From: Vibrio sp. Isolate34 | GTDB taxonomy: Bacteria > Pseudomonadota > Gammaproteobacteria > Enterobacterales > Vibrionaceae | DNA: 64,000 bases | Direction: 5' to 3' | Assembly (NCBI RefSeq): GCF_022397915.1 | Contig: NZ_JAKEUO010000002.1 | Span: forward strand, 365,313 to 429,312 | The notes under the pieces: model-generated | The model's database searches: none | What the model saw: only the letters and a program-made list of their open reading frames with translations | What the model was told of the DNA's origin: nothing | Shown here: one piece after another, positions 8,901 to 17,864 of the stretch | Position numbering within the stretch: the stretch's first letter is position 1 | Layout of the letters: the number at the start of each line of letters is the position of its first letter | Made by a program: the position numbers and the translations under genes

Positions 8901-10615
8901 AAGATTGGTTAGCAGAAGCGATCGACGATGTAGAGTCTCCAGCGAACATCGACTCTGATTTCGACTTTGAGCCGAAAATTCAAGGTAGCGATGAATTTGA
9001 AGATGTCGTTGAATCCTTGCCAGAGCCAGAGCGAGCTGCAAATATGCCGGAAATCATTCCAAATGAATTCGGCGTACCAGAAGATGACGATTGGCTGATT
9101 GAAGATAAAACGTCTGAGCCAGAAGCATTAGAAGAAACTGACGTAGCATCAGAGTCTGTAGCACCTGTTGTTGAACCTAAATTAGACGCTGAACCGCAAG
9201 TTGAAGCGACACTGCAAGCGGAAGTAGCAGAACAAGAAAGTGACGAAGAGTTCTCGTTTGATGACTTTGAGTTGCCAGAGTTTAGTGAAGAAGATGCATT
9301 GGCAGAAGCTGATGTTGAATCAACATCAGAACCAGTCACGCAAGCTGTTGATGCTCAGCCAAGTGTTGAATCACAACCAACCGCTGAGCCTCAGCTTGAT
9401 GCAGCACCACAGGCTGAAACTGCGAAACCAGAAAGCGAAGAAGAGTTCTCGTTTGATGATTTTGAGCTGCCAGAATTCGGTGAAGAAGATGCATTAGCTG
9501 AAGTGGTGAGTGAACCGGATGAAGCACAGTTAGAGCAAGACTTATCTGATGGCACTGAGAAGTTCGAATTCGATGACCTTGATCTGCCTGAATACGATGA
9601 AGAGAGTGCGAAAGCCGATTCTGTCTTAGATGATATTGAGCAAAGCAGTGCTGAGCCAGTAGCAGAAAATGAAGGTGTAGAGTTCGATGAGCTTGATTTA
9701 CCAGAATACGGTGAAGATGAAGCTATCTCTGATGCGTTTGCTGAGAAGCCAACACCGCTAACCTCTTTCAGCCCACAAGGCGAAGAGCAAGATGCGTTGC
9801 ACGATTTGTTCTCGAATCCGCAAAGCTTCAGTCATGCTGATGATTTATCGGATGCGGAAGAGTCTGAAATGGCTGGCTTCATACAGCCAGAGCTATCATC
9901 GAATGCACTCTCAGAATCAGACCTAGCGCCAGCAGCGTCAAACTCAGCGCCAACGGAGGTTCAAGACGAACCACTAGAAGGCTTTGATGATTTTGATGAG
10001 ACAGCACTGGCTGAGTTGCTTTCGGAAGATGTTCAAGACTCGGTCGATAACATGTTCGACAAACCTCTTGATGCAACATCGATTGATAGCGCAGGGCTAG
10101 ACATTGATGCAATGCTTGAAGTGGGCGGCGAAGATTGGAAGGGCTTTAATTTAGCGCCAGAGCAGCAATCGAGCATGCACAATGATGTGCCTGATGACCA
10201 ACAAGAGATTTGGGCATCGGCAGAGCAACAAGCTGAACCAAAAATCAAAGAAGAGAATTGGGGACAGCAAGATAACTTAACCGAACCAGGCAATGGTCGT
10301 GATAAACAATACATGACGATTGATGAACTTATGGCGCGAGTCGAGCAAGAAGGCGAAGAGGTCATTAATCCAGATGATGAAGAATTGAAGCTGGATGTTG
10401 GCCTAAATGAATTCCCAGATGTGATCGGCGATATTGGCAACTATGATGTTGATAGCAATGCAGAAGCTGCAGGTAAGCTTGATTTGGCTAAAATATACAT
10501 CGAGATGAGTGATCCTCAAGGGGCGATTAAGCTACTAGAAGAGGCGATTGTTGACGGAAGCGATGACATTCGCCGCGAGGCCAAGAATCTCATCGACACG
10601 TTAAACGGTCGATAA
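5942..10615 (+). CDS. hubP: HubP/FimV-like polar organiser protein
   Basis: In Vibrio, HubP is a cell-pole hub that recruits ParA-type proteins and places the chromosome 1 origin, chemotaxis arrays and flagellum. In Pseudomonas its relative FimV supports type IV pili. The 1557-residue protein shows all the parts. There is a signal-like hydrophobic N-terminus (1-25), a LysM-like peptidoglycan-binding region (about 60-120) and a coiled coil (about 195-268). One membrane segment (about 277-300) follows, then roughly 1,150 residues of very acidic Asp/Glu-rich cytoplasmic sequence with degenerate repeats. A C-terminal FimV motif region (EAAGKLDLAKIYIEMSD) ends it. Many antisense ORFs overlap it, which is a codon-bias effect. 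The position upstream of truA matches V. cholerae. Confidence 0.93.
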   Translation: MFQIFKQWLMPFSVIIATQISVVRADSIRVVGPDGQIQSAPTFSEPLSRAQSNSAEPSRFYGPTRGSETLWSIASRLRPDNSVSVQQTLLAIYRLNPQAFENQNIHSLLPASNLRVPSLEQARASSTQQAINIMNSHLAKLDDPTTKPAASKPKAVQASNQSDTGSKNTTSAKQASSTEVANKPASLVPSSPAKEMNKLEKQLELSETELLSLEEKNHQLRLMLSNVQSEVDVLKTELSDEDRIRSEVEKLLAEERRKNAEIEKMAPSAMDQLLSNGWLVAALAIIPGLLLGLIIVVLLGRRSKNDDQQQTTQDQPIQPEASSVAPITLGDEIDDLDNELSLDDELFGTEDDANKLFDDQALAEEDDVFAGLDESDLDFNLDGEDDDPFASIGENGDLDTNFDDLDLDSSNGISVNGEEKALGLEEMERALDKTAESALDSDDVDFDLSDDNSMSADDIEALLSQEAETEDLGSNELDQSLLDDLFALDDEDDDSFDIDALISEEQNDSPSTSTTPATDDFDIDALISEQQSDAKPADLSNDEFDIDALISEQQTPQPVAQPATPSVEDDIDDIFAQVAAQNDQNDLFNLDSDDEVTKDLNSGLASDDDIENILSQFDKPIVDEETQDSVDLLDEQLAGDDVDLSNSTDLLDEMLGDESDDNSESEPLGFDSLSELEEISGLSTDDELNIAEDSTETLDELIGDSDDDDFELDEDSTDLLDDFLDSELLADDASADEASEKDTGSLDPFDDLLTSGIEDELESEEQTFDKELDAAFDFDKASDEPIKNSDVETTQLPLEPSEAEPEQINDELLDSELAQDSLEPESDDVKPQNDEAFNRDDFIDDLFGVAPATDALLDDSLETTDEALIDELMTSDDSDVLEATEEPVEAPSEKFSEPEQTSSSDVLDSLPEQAEPSVEDNELDIDSLLSENSDFEEPAFAELEQEALEPKATDTPDSHEEIAPSFENQASPASLSDISEDEEETVEDWLAEAIDDVESPANIDSDFDFEPKIQGSDEFEDVVESLPEPERAANMPEIIPNEFGVPEDDDWLIEDKTSEPEALEETDVASESVAPVVEPKLDAEPQVEATLQAEVAEQESDEEFSFDDFELPEFSEEDALAEADVESTSEPVTQAVDAQPSVESQPTAEPQLDAAPQAETAKPESEEEFSFDDFELPEFGEEDALAEVVSEPDEAQLEQDLSDGTEKFEFDDLDLPEYDEESAKADSVLDDIEQSSAEPVAENEGVEFDELDLPEYGEDEAISDAFAEKPTPLTSFSPQGEEQDALHDLFSNPQSFSHADDLSDAEESEMAGFIQPELSSNALSESDLAPAASNSAPTEVQDEPLEGFDDFDETALAELLSEDVQDSVDNMFDKPLDATSIDSAGLDIDAMLEVGGEDWKGFNLAPEQQSSMHNDVPDDQQEIWASAEQQAEPKIKEENWGQQDNLTEPGNGRDKQYMTIDELMARVEQEGEEVINPDDEELKLDVGLNEFPDVIGDIGNYDVDSNAEAAGKLDLAKIYIEMSDPQGAIKLLEEAIVDGSDDIRREAKNLIDTLNGR
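7414..7602 (+). repeat. Three short acidic repeats in HubP (FDIDALISE type)
   Basis: The motif FDIDALISE plus EQ or QQ occurs three times about 20 residues apart, near bases 7427-7459, 7502-7531 and 7571-7600. The DNA copies have diverged at synonymous sites, so the repeats are old or under protein-level selection. Confidence 0.8.
9238..9729 (+). repeat. Four degenerate HubP repeats (FDDFELPEF type)
   Basis: Copies begin near 9248, 9446, 9563 and 9680. The first two (FSFDDFELPEF then EEDALAE) are nearly identical, and the last two are diverged (FEFDDLDLPEY and VEFDELDLPEY). The spacing is uneven, at 198, 117 and 117 bases. Expansion or loss of such units would explain the known length variation of HubP between species. 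Confidence 0.8.
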
Positions 10616-10630
10616 GCTCAGCGAAACGAA

Positions 10631-10656
10631 AAGGGTAGCATTGGCTACCCTTTGTT
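10631..10656 (+). terminator. Intrinsic terminator of hubP
   Basis: A 9-base perfect stem 10631-10639 with 10644-10652 (arm AAGGGTAGC), a 4-base loop and a T-rich tail. Confidence 0.85.
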
Positions 10657-10807
10657 TTAGGTGAGGATAAGAGTCGTCGTTTTATTTGGCTTCTCAAAGC
10701 TAACCTAGGGCGATGGTGAGTGTTTATTGAAGTTTTAGCCCCATCCTATTTGGGCTAGCACTCATTTCCGTATATACTTCTCGCCCATTTTCAAAGAGAA
10801 CAAGAAC

Positions 10808-11602
10808 ATGAAAATTGCTTTAGGTATTGAATATAACGGTACCCACTACTTTGGTTGGCAGCGCCAACGAGACGTGAAAAGTGTCCAAGAAGAATTGGAA
10901 AAGGCTCTTTCAGTTGTCGCGAATCACCCAGTAGAAGTTATGTGCGCAGGTCGTACAGATGCCGGTGTTCACGGTACGGGACAAGTCGTTCACTTTGAAA
11001 CTAATGTCGATCGTAAAATGGTGGCATGGACAATGGGCGCGAATGCAAACATGCCAAAAGATATTGCGGTTCGTTGGGCGACTGAAGTTGATGCGGATTT
11101 CCATGCTCGTTTTTCAGCGACTGCACGCCGTTACCGCTACATTATCTTTAACCATGCACTGCGCCCAGGCATTCTGAATTCAGGCGTGAGCCATTATCAT
11201 GGTCATCTTGATGAGAAAAAAATGCATGAAGCGGGTCAGTACTTGTTAGGCGAGAACGACTTCACTTCATTCAGAGCGACACATTGTCAATCTCGTAGCC
11301 CATGGAGAAACATGATTCACTTAAATGTGACTCGTCATGGACACTATATTGTGATCGACATTAAAGCGAATGCGTTTGTTCACCATATGGTGAGGAATAT
11401 TACTGGTAGCCTTATTGCAGTAGGTAAAGGTGAGCAGAAACCAGAATGGATCCAGTGGCTTTTAGAGGCCAAAGATCGAAAAGTGGCAGGTGCGACTGCA
11501 AAAGCGGAAGGCTTGTATCTGGTGGACGTTGATTATCCTGAACATTTTGAACTACCACGAGAGCCAATTGGCCCTCTATTTTTACCGGATAATTTGAACT
11601 AA
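10808..11602 (+). CDS. truA: tRNA pseudouridine(38-40) synthase TruA
   Basis: TruA isomerises uridines 38-40 in the anticodon stem-loop of many tRNAs. The 264-residue length fits the family. The catalytic motif [13 protein letters not shown] carries the nucleophile Asp51, and the C-terminal half has the FVHHMVRN motif. The start is supported by an AGAGAAC ribosome site. The hubP-truA order is the same as in V. cholerae, and truA precedes the accD-folC-dedD-cvpA-purF run as in E. coli. The dedA gene that lies between truA and accD in E. coli is missing here. Confidence 0.96.
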   Translation: MKIALGIEYNGTHYFGWQRQRDVKSVQEELEKALSVVANHPVEVMCAGRTDAGVHGTGQVVHFETNVDRKMVAWTMGANANMPKDIAVRWATEVDADFHARFSATARRYRYIIFNHALRPGILNSGVSHYHGHLDEKKMHEAGQYLLGENDFTSFRATHCQSRSPWRNMIHLNVTRHGHYIVIDIKANAFVHHMVRNITGSLIAVGKGEQKPEWIQWLLEAKDRKVAGATAKAEGLYLVDVDYPEHFELPREPIGPLFLPDNLN

Positions 11603-11778
11603 ATGTGAGACTTAGGTTCAAAAATTATTACGGTTTAGTGCGTAAGATAGTCCCAGAAAATAGGTACAACCAGTTTTTTATCTACAGTCGCTGTTTTATG
11701 TGCTTTAATTCCCACGCATAATTCCCAAATTTATTTCTTTCGCAATCAAGCGGAAGAATCGAAACAAAAAGGTCTTCC

Positions 11779-12705
11779 ATGAGTTGGCTTGAAAAGATTC
11801 TAGAAAAAAGCAACATCGTAACATCTCGTAAAGCGTCTATCCCTGAGGGTGTTTGGACTAAATGTACTTCTTGTGAGCAGGTTCTTTACCATGCTGAGCT
11901 AGAGCGTAACCTAGAAGTATGTCCAAAATGTGATCATCACATGCGCATGAAAGCACGTCGTCGTCTAGATACATTCCTAGACAAAGGCGAGCGTGTTGAA
12001 CTAGGTACTGATCTTGAGCCACAAGATAAGCTGAAATTTAAAGATTCTAAGCGTTACAAAGAACGTATCTCTGCTGCACAGAAAAACAGTGGTGAGACAG
12101 ACGCACTAGTTGCAATGAAAGGCGAACTACTTGGTTTACCTATCGTAGCGTGTGCTTTTGAATTCTCATTCATGGGCGGCTCAATGGGTTCTGTTGTTGG
12201 TGCTCGTTTTGTGAAAGCGGTTGATGCTGCAATTGAAAACAACTGTGGTTTAGTTTGTTTCTCTGCAAGTGGTGGTGCGCGTATGCAAGAGGCGCTTATG
12301 TCTCTAATGCAAATGGCAAAAACCAGTGCTGCCCTAGAGCGTTTATCTGCGAAAGGCCTACCGTTTGTATCAGTAATGACTGATCCAACAATGGGTGGTG
12401 TTTCTGCAAGTTTGGCAATGCTTGGTGATATCAACATTGGTGAGCCAAAAGCACTGATCGGTTTCGCTGGACGTCGTGTAATCGAACAAACTGTACGTGA
12501 AGACCTTCCTGAAGGTTTCCAACGCAGTGAGTTCCTACTAGACCACGGTGCTATCGACATGATCGTTGACCGTCGTGAGATGCGTCAGCGTGTTGCAAGC
12601 CTTGTTGCTAAAATGACCAACCAGCCTTCACCATTAGTAGTTTCTGTGAACGATTCACCGAATGAAGCTACTTATGAAGTACCAGAAGCGCCAGAAAAAG
12701 GGTAA
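11779..12705 (+). CDS. accD: Acetyl-CoA carboxylase carboxyltransferase subunit beta
   Basis: AccD pairs with AccA to transfer the carboxyl group from biotin to acetyl-CoA, the first committed step of fatty acid synthesis. The four zinc-ribbon cysteines Cys29, Cys32, Cys48 and Cys51 are visible, followed by the crotonase-like carboxyltransferase core with [15 protein letters not shown] and [12 protein letters not shown]. The 308-residue length is normal. The zinc ribbon in E. coli also binds the accA/accD mRNA for autoregulation, and the same could apply here. It is followed closely by folC on the same strand. Confidence 0.97.
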   Translation: MSWLEKILEKSNIVTSRKASIPEGVWTKCTSCEQVLYHAELERNLEVCPKCDHHMRMKARRRLDTFLDKGERVELGTDLEPQDKLKFKDSKRYKERISAAQKNSGETDALVAMKGELLGLPIVACAFEFSFMGGSMGSVVGARFVKAVDAAIENNCGLVCFSASGGARMQEALMSLMQMAKTSAALERLSAKGLPFVSVMTDPTMGGVSASLAMLGDINIGEPKALIGFAGRRVIEQTVREDLPEGFQRSEFLLDHGAIDMIVDRREMRQRVASLVAKMTNQPSPLVVSVNDSPNEATYEVPEAPEKG

Positions 12706-12747
12706 AGTACCTTCTAACAAACCAACTTTATTATGGTTATGAGTTAG

Positions 12748-14010
12748 ATGAGTCAACAACCTATTCCTCAAGCCACATCCTCTTTGGAGATGTGGCTTGA
12801 TTATTTATCAAACATCCACACCAGTGCTATTGATCTTGGATTAGACCGAGTTCAGGCCGTCGCCTCTAAGGCAAACCTCACCAAACCTGCTCAACACGTT
12901 ATTACTGTTGCCGGAACCAATGGCAAAGGCTCAACGTGTGCCCTGATGGAAGCGATTCTATTGGATGCTGGTTATTCTGTTGGTGTCTACAGCTCTCCTC
13001 ACTTAATTCGCTATAACGAACGTGTTCGTATCAATGGCCAAGATCTCTCTGATGAGAAGATGGTTCAGTCTTTCGATTTCATTGAGAAAGAACGTGGCGA
13101 AATCAGTCTTAGCTTTTTCGAATACGGCACTTTAGCTGCGTTACGCGCATTTCAAACGGAAGCGGTCGATGTCGTGCTATTGGAAGTAGGGCTAGGCGGT
13201 CGTTTAGATGCAACCAATATCGTTGATCATGACGTGTCTGTGATTACGAGCTTGGCTGTCGACCACGTTGATTGGCTTGGTGATGATATTAATGTGATTG
13301 GCTTTGAGAAAGCGGGTATTTATCGTAGTGGTAAACCAGCTATTTGTGGTCAACCTAAGCCACCGGCTACGGTTGCAGCGCACGCTGATGATATTAAAGC
13401 TGAGTTCTACCAAGTAGGCATTCAATACACCTACGATGTGGATGGCGACACTTGGAACTGGCGCAGCGGTGCATTCCAATTAGAATTTCTACCTATTCCA
13501 AGCCTACCGCTACCGAACGCAGCAACCGCGTTGATGGCATTAGGCACTTCAGAGCTTAGCATCAGTGATGTGAATGTCGTTAATGGTATGAAGAACGCAC
13601 AGCTTCCTGGGCGTATGCAGCAAATTAGCGAGCAACCTGTGATTGTTCTTGATGTGGCGCATAACCCACATTCAGCCGAGTACTTTGCACAGCAAGTAAC
13701 GAAGCAATACGCAGGCAAAAATTTACACGTTGTAGTCGCTATGCTTCATGACAAAGATATTCCAGCGACATTGAAAGTATTAGCACCTATCACAACACAT
13801 TGGTACCCAGCTTCATTGCAAGGCCCGCGCGCGGCAACAGCGGCTGAATTGTGTAAAAGCCTACCTCAAGGCGTAGAGCAGTATTCAAACCCTGTCGCGG
13901 CGTTTGAAGCGGCTTTAGCTTCTGTTCAAGGCGATGATGTTGTGTTGGTGGTCGGTTCTTTCCATACCGTAGGCGAAGTCTTGGAGCATTGGCAGAAAAA
14001 AGGAAACTAA
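12748..14010 (+). CDS. folC: Folylpolyglutamate synthase / dihydrofolate synthase FolC
   Basis: FolC makes dihydrofolate from dihydropteroate and adds glutamate to folates, using ATP. It belongs to the Mur ligase family. The P-loop GTNGKGST starts at about residue 56, followed by YSSPHL of the folate-binding region and the LEVGLGGRLDATN motif. The C-terminal ligase domain has LDVAHNPHSA. The 420-residue length is typical. Its TAA stop directly abuts the ATG of dedD at 14011, so translation is probably coupled. Confidence 0.96.
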   Translation: MSQQPIPQATSSLEMWLDYLSNIHTSAIDLGLDRVQAVASKANLTKPAQHVITVAGTNGKGSTCALMEAILLDAGYSVGVYSSPHLIRYNERVRINGQDLSDEKMVQSFDFIEKERGEISLSFFEYGTLAALRAFQTEAVDVVLLEVGLGGRLDATNIVDHDVSVITSLAVDHVDWLGDDINVIGFEKAGIYRSGKPAICGQPKPPATVAAHADDIKAEFYQVGIQYTYDVDGDTWNWRSGAFQLEFLPIPSLPLPNAATALMALGTSELSISDVNVVNGMKNAQLPGRMQQISEQPVIVLDVAHNPHSAEYFAQQVTKQYAGKNLHVVVAMLHDKDIPATLKVLAPITTHWYPASLQGPRAATAAELCKSLPQGVEQYSNPVAAFEAALASVQGDDVVLVVGSFHTVGEVLEHWQKKGN

Positions 14011-14583
14011 ATGGCAAGTAAATTCCAAAGCCGATTAGTCGGCACCATCATTTTAGTGGCCATTGGCGTGATTGTATTGCCAGATGTGCTCGATGGTAAG
14101 AAGCTCCACTATAAAGAAGAGTTTGCAAGTATTCCTATTAAGCCAGAGCTTGATAGTAATGTTGAAGTGTTTGAAGTTCTCGATCCTGTTGAAGATCAGA
14201 TAGCGCTACCGGACTCTCCGGTTGAGCGAGTGGTTGAAAGCAGTGTTGATGATAATTCAGATACGCAAACGGCGTCGGTTTCTGAAAAAGAAGCAGACAA
14301 AGTGGCAGTGGTGGTTAAGCCGGTACCAGAAAAAAATGAATACCAAGACAGCGCTTGGATCATTCAATTGATGGCTTTAAAGAATGCTGACAACGCAAAA
14401 AACGTTGTCAAGGATTTGCAGAAGCGTGGTTACCAAGCTCATACCAAGCAAGAAAAAACTTTTACGCGAGTAATTATTGGCCCGGATGTGTCTAAATCCA
14501 AACTTGAGCGACAAATTAAGGAATTAGAAAAAATTACGGGTTCAAAAGGCCAATTGCTCAAATTTAAACCGTTAAATCCATAA
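14011..14583 (+). CDS. dedD: DedD-like SPOR-domain cell-division protein
   Basis: DedD in E. coli is a bitopic inner-membrane protein that goes to the septum, where its SPOR domain binds denuded peptidoglycan. Here residues of about 8-25 form one membrane segment (TIILVAIGVIVLPDVL). An acidic periplasmic linker follows, and a C-terminal SPOR domain starts near AWIIQLMALKNADNAK. The length of 190 residues is close to the family. It sits in the conserved folC-dedD-cvpA-purF order and starts immediately after the folC stop. Confidence 0.92.
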   Translation: MASKFQSRLVGTIILVAIGVIVLPDVLDGKKLHYKEEFASIPIKPELDSNVEVFEVLDPVEDQIALPDSPVERVVESSVDDNSDTQTASVSEKEADKVAVVVKPVPEKNEYQDSAWIIQLMALKNADNAKNVVKDLQKRGYQAHTKQEKTFTRVIIGPDVSKSKLERQIKELEKITGSKGQLLKFKPLNP

Positions 14584-14597
14584 GAAAACGTTTGCGT
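14582..14597. promoter_or_regulatory. PurR operator upstream of cvpA-purF
   Basis: The bottom strand reads ACGCAAACGTTTTCTT, matching the E. coli PurR consensus ACGCAAACGTTTTCNT at every defined base. It overlaps the -35 region of the promoter in front of cvpA, which is where PurR with hypoxanthine or guanine represses cvpA-purF in E. coli. Confidence 0.93.
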
Positions 14598-14618
14598 CAG
14601 CATTTTTTCTGTTAAAAT
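14591..14618 (+). promoter_or_regulatory. Predicted cvpA-purF promoter
   Basis: The -10 TAAAAT is at 14613-14618. A -35-like TTTGCG at 14591-14596 lies 16 bases upstream, inside the PurR operator. Its position 27 bases before the cvpA start suits a short leader. Confidence 0.65.
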
Positions 14619-14644
14619 GCGCGCCAACTTAAGATGAAGAATTC

Positions 14645-15136
14645 ATGAATTGGTTAGATTTTGTCATTTTAGGCGTGATCGGCTTCTCTGCCGTGATCAG
14701 TTTAGTTCGTGGTTTCGCTAAAGAAGCCTTGTCACTCGTAATTTGGTTTGGAGCATTTTTCATTGCTAGCCAGTACTACGCTAAATTAGCGATGTACTTC
14801 ACCAATATCGAAGATGAGATGTTTCGAAACGGAACTGCGATAGCAGCATTGTTTGTTGCAACGTTAGTTGTTGGTGCCTTAGTTAACTATGTCATCGGTC
14901 AGCTAGTTCAGAAAACAGGCCTGTCAGGTACAGACAGAATCCTCGGTGTCGTCTTTGGTGGCTTACGTGGTGTTTTGATTGTTTCTGCAGTGTTGTTTTT
15001 CATGGATGCGTTTACTGCATTCCCAAGTTCTGAGTGGTGGAAGAATTCGCAGTTGGTTCCGGAGTTTAGTCGAATCATTGCGCCGTTCTTCGAGCATTTA
15101 CAAGCAACATCTAGTTTCTTATCTGGCGCGCTCTAG
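14645..15136 (+). CDS. cvpA: CvpA family membrane protein
   Basis: CvpA is a small inner-membrane protein first linked to colicin V production and later to envelope robustness. Its exact molecular role is unsettled. The 163-residue sequence starts with MNWLDFVILGVIGFSAVIS and shows about four hydrophobic segments (about 4-22, 27-45, 63-85 and 100-120). The GTDRILGVVFGGLRG motif is characteristic of the family. It is the first gene after a PurR operator and is followed by purF after 34 bases, the same operon as in E. coli. Confidence 0.95.
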   Translation: MNWLDFVILGVIGFSAVISLVRGFAKEALSLVIWFGAFFIASQYYAKLAMYFTNIEDEMFRNGTAIAALFVATLVVGALVNYVIGQLVQKTGLSGTDRILGVVFGGLRGVLIVSAVLFFMDAFTAFPSSEWWKNSQLVPEFSRIIAPFFEHLQATSSFLSGAL

Positions 15137-15170
15137 CGCCAGTTAATGTCGAAAAATCGAGGATTAGGAC

Positions 15171-16685
15171 ATGTGTGGTATTGTTGGAATCGTGGGTTCA
15201 ACACCTGTAAACCAGTCTATTTATGACGCTTTAACGGTATTGCAGCATCGTGGCCAAGATGCCGCTGGTATTTGTACCATAGAAAGCAATCGTTTCCGTC
15301 TGCGTAAGGCGAACGGTTTAGTAAAAGATGTTTTTGAAGCAAAACACATGCAACGCCTCCAAGGTAACGTTGGTATTGGCCATGTTCGTTACCCGACAGC
15401 AGGTAGCTCAAGTGCGTCGGAAGCTCAGCCTTTCTACGTAAACTCGCCTTTTGGCATCACATTGGCTCACAACGGCAACCTAACGAACGCAAACGAAGTT
15501 CGTGAGAAGTTGTTCGAGAAAGACCGTCGTCATGTAAACACAACGTCTGACTCTGAAGTTCTACTGAACGTATTGGCTCATGAGATCGATACCGTTAAAG
15601 GTAACGTGACTTCTGACGATGTTTTCCGTGCTGTATCTAATGTACACCGCACGATTCGTGGTGCTTACGCAGTAACGGCAATGATCATCGGCCACGGTAT
15701 GATCGCATTCCGTGACCCACATGGTATTCGTCCACTGTGTCTTGGTAAGCGTGAAGTTAATGGTAAAACAGAGTACATGGTTGCATCTGAATCAGTAGCA
15801 CTTGATGCTGTTGGTTTTGATTTCATGCGCGACGTAGCACCGGGTGAAGCTATCTACGCAACGTTCGACGGTGAACTTTTCACTAAGCAATGTGCAGACA
15901 ACCCACAACTAAACCCATGTATCTTTGAGTTTGTATACTTTGCACGCCCAGATTCATTCATCGACAAAATCTCGGTTTACAGCGCACGCGTTGAGATGGG
16001 TGAGATGCTAGGTAAGCGTATTAAAGAAGAGTATGCAGACTTAGACATTGATGTGGTTATCCCAATTCCTGAAACATCGAACGATATTGCACTTCGCATC
16101 GCTCAAGCGATCAATAAGCCATACCGTCAAGGTTTCGTGAAAAACCGTTATGTTGGCCGCACGTTCATCATGCCTGGTCAACAGCAGCGTAAGAAGTCAG
16201 TTCGTCGTAAGCTGAATGCAATCCGTTCTGAGTTTAAAGATAAGAACGTTCTATTGGTTGATGACTCCATCGTTCGCGGTACTACATCAGAGCAAATCAT
16301 TGAGATGGCTCGTGATTCGGGCGCTAACAAAGTTTTCATGGTTTCAGCAGCTCCAGAGGTTCGCTTCCCTAACGTTTACGGCATCGATATGCCGAGCGCA
16401 ACTGAGCTGATTGCTCATGGTCGTGACAACGAAACGATTTGTAAGCAGATTGGCGCAGACGCTTTGATCTTCCAAACGCTACCAGACTTAATCTCTGCAG
16501 TAGGTATGGGCAATCAAGACATCTCTCGTTTTGATACTTCGGTATTTAACGGTGAGTATGTAACGGGCGATATCGACCAAGCGTACCTAGATTTCCTAGA
16601 CTCGTTGCGTAACGATGACTCAAAGGTTCAACGCGAAATCCAACAAGATCTAGCTAACCTAGAGCTACACAACGAAGGCGCTTAG
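15171..16685 (+). CDS. purF: Amidophosphoribosyltransferase (PurF)
   Basis: PurF makes 5-phosphoribosylamine from PRPP and glutamine, the first step of purine synthesis. Removal of Met1 exposes the N-terminal nucleophile Cys2 (MCGIVGIVG) of the class II glutamine amidotransferase domain. The PRPP-binding motif [14 protein letters not shown] lies at about residues 360-373 of the phosphoribosyltransferase domain. The 504-residue length matches E. coli. A GAGGATTAGGAC ribosome site precedes the start. Purine repression is expected through the PurR operator at 14582. Confidence 0.98.
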   Translation: MCGIVGIVGSTPVNQSIYDALTVLQHRGQDAAGICTIESNRFRLRKANGLVKDVFEAKHMQRLQGNVGIGHVRYPTAGSSSASEAQPFYVNSPFGITLAHNGNLTNANEVREKLFEKDRRHVNTTSDSEVLLNVLAHEIDTVKGNVTSDDVFRAVSNVHRTIRGAYAVTAMIIGHGMIAFRDPHGIRPLCLGKREVNGKTEYMVASESVALDAVGFDFMRDVAPGEAIYATFDGELFTKQCADNPQLNPCIFEFVYFARPDSFIDKISVYSARVEMGEMLGKRIKEEYADLDIDVVIPIPETSNDIALRIAQAINKPYRQGFVKNRYVGRTFIMPGQQQRKKSVRRKLNAIRSEFKDKNVLLVDDSIVRGTTSEQIIEMARDSGANKVFMVSAAPEVRFPNVYGIDMPSATELIAHGRDNETICKQIGADALIFQTLPDLISAVGMGNQDISRFDTSVFNGEYVTGDIDQAYLDFLDSLRNDDSKVQREIQQDLANLELHNEGA

Positions 16686-16708
16686 TTTTCGTTAGTATTG
16701 AAAATATA

Positions 16709-16737
16709 AAAAACCAGAGCATCGGCTCTGGTTTTTT
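16709..16737. terminator. Bidirectional intrinsic terminator between purF and the LysR gene
   Basis: A perfect 12-base stem 16709-16720 with 16725-16736 around the tetraloop ATCG, with A- and T-runs on both sides. It can end transcription from either convergent gene. Confidence 0.9.
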
Positions 16738-16760
16738 GTTTGCAGAAAAGGGGATCGACG

Positions 16761-17636
16761 TTAATGAATGTGGTATGCGATCACAAAATCAATAAACAGT
16801 CTAACTTTCTCTGGCAGGTGGTCTTTGTGGTTATAAAGCATGTAAATATCACGAGGGTTAGCGCTCCAGTCTTCTAGGACTTGCACTAAGCTGCCATCTT
16901 CAATGTATTCACGAATCATCACGTCAGGCATTAGGGTGATACCTAGGCCTTCAGAACACGCTTGTCTCACCACATTAAGCGCATTCGCATTGAAACGACC
17001 TTTCTCACTATTCACCACCGTCTCTTCATTCGAATTGCTCAGCTGCCACTTAATCAATGGGTAGCCTTTTAGAAGAGAGTGGTTAGCCAACTCTTCAGCG
17101 TGGCTTGGTGCCGGGTTCTTCGCTAAGTAGTCAGGGCTAGCAATAAGAATGTCTTTTACTTCACTGATCTTTCTTGCGATTAGGCTTGAGTCACGTTGTG
17201 GGCCGACACGGAAAATTACGTCCCACTCGGTAGGATCAAGCTGATCGGCTTGGTTGTTCATCATCAACTCAATATTGATATCAGGGTATTGAGTCATGAA
17301 GTCGCTGAACATTGGCATCATCATGCGCTTGGTCAGGTTGGAGGGTGCCGTAATACGAATCTTACCGGAAGCTCCTTTACACACATCCGTGAGTTCTTCT
17401 GCAGTAGAAGACAGACGTTGCAATAGCGGAGAGCATTCATTGAAAAAACGTTCGCCAGCCTCTGTTAAAGAGAGTTTACGCGCGTGTCTATTGAGAAGCC
17501 TCAGGTTCAGTGAGTCTTCTAAGGCTTGGATGCGTCGTGTAATGGTCGCAACCGGAATCATAGTCTTGCGCGATGTTGCGGTGTAGCTCCCATTTTCAAC
17601 GACGAGTCGAAAGAGGTTTAAATCATCTAATTTCAT
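16761..17636 (-). CDS. LysR family transcriptional regulator
   Basis: An N-terminal winged helix-turn-helix occupies about residues 1-60 (LFRLVVENGSYTATSRK then ITRRIQALEDSLNLRLLNR). A periplasmic-binding-protein-like effector domain follows (GKIRITAPSNLTKRMMMP). This arrangement and the 291-residue length are typical. I chose the ATG at 17636; a GTG at 17648 would add four residues. The ligand and targets cannot be told from sequence. It is convergent with purF and divergent from the rssB-like gene, with about 230 bases between them. LysR proteins often regulate a divergent neighbour, but I see no clear T-N11-A operator to support that here. Confidence 0.9.
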   Translation of the reverse strand: MKLDDLNLFRLVVENGSYTATSRKTMIPVATITRRIQALEDSLNLRLLNRHARKLSLTEAGERFFNECSPLLQRLSSTAEELTDVCKGASGKIRITAPSNLTKRMMMPMFSDFMTQYPDINIELMMNNQADQLDPTEWDVIFRVGPQRDSSLIARKISEVKDILIASPDYLAKNPAPSHAEELANHSLLKGYPLIKWQLSNSNEETVVNSEKGRFNANALNVVRQACSEGLGITLMPDVMIREYIEDGSLVQVLEDWSANPRDIYMLYNHKDHLPEKVRLFIDFVIAYHIH

Positions 17637-17864
17637 AAATCCAGACACATTTGTTTACAATCTCATCTAATTTATACGTAACAGTGAGATCAATGTTTGC
17701 GTTACGTCAACTCGTTGCATTATTTACAAGTATTCCAACCCTCGTCACGAATTACCAGTAAAGAGTGCAAATTTGTGTATTTAGCATTTTATTACTAAGT
17801 TTTATATTAGTTCTTAGAACAGATAACAATAATAATTCGACTTAGTTTTGTGAGGTTATAGATT

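Noticed and set aside
7018..9527. Many long open frames antisense to hubP
   Set aside because: They arise because the acidic, repetitive hubP codons (GAT, GAA, GCA) rarely give stops on the other strand. None has a ribosome site or recognisable protein features.
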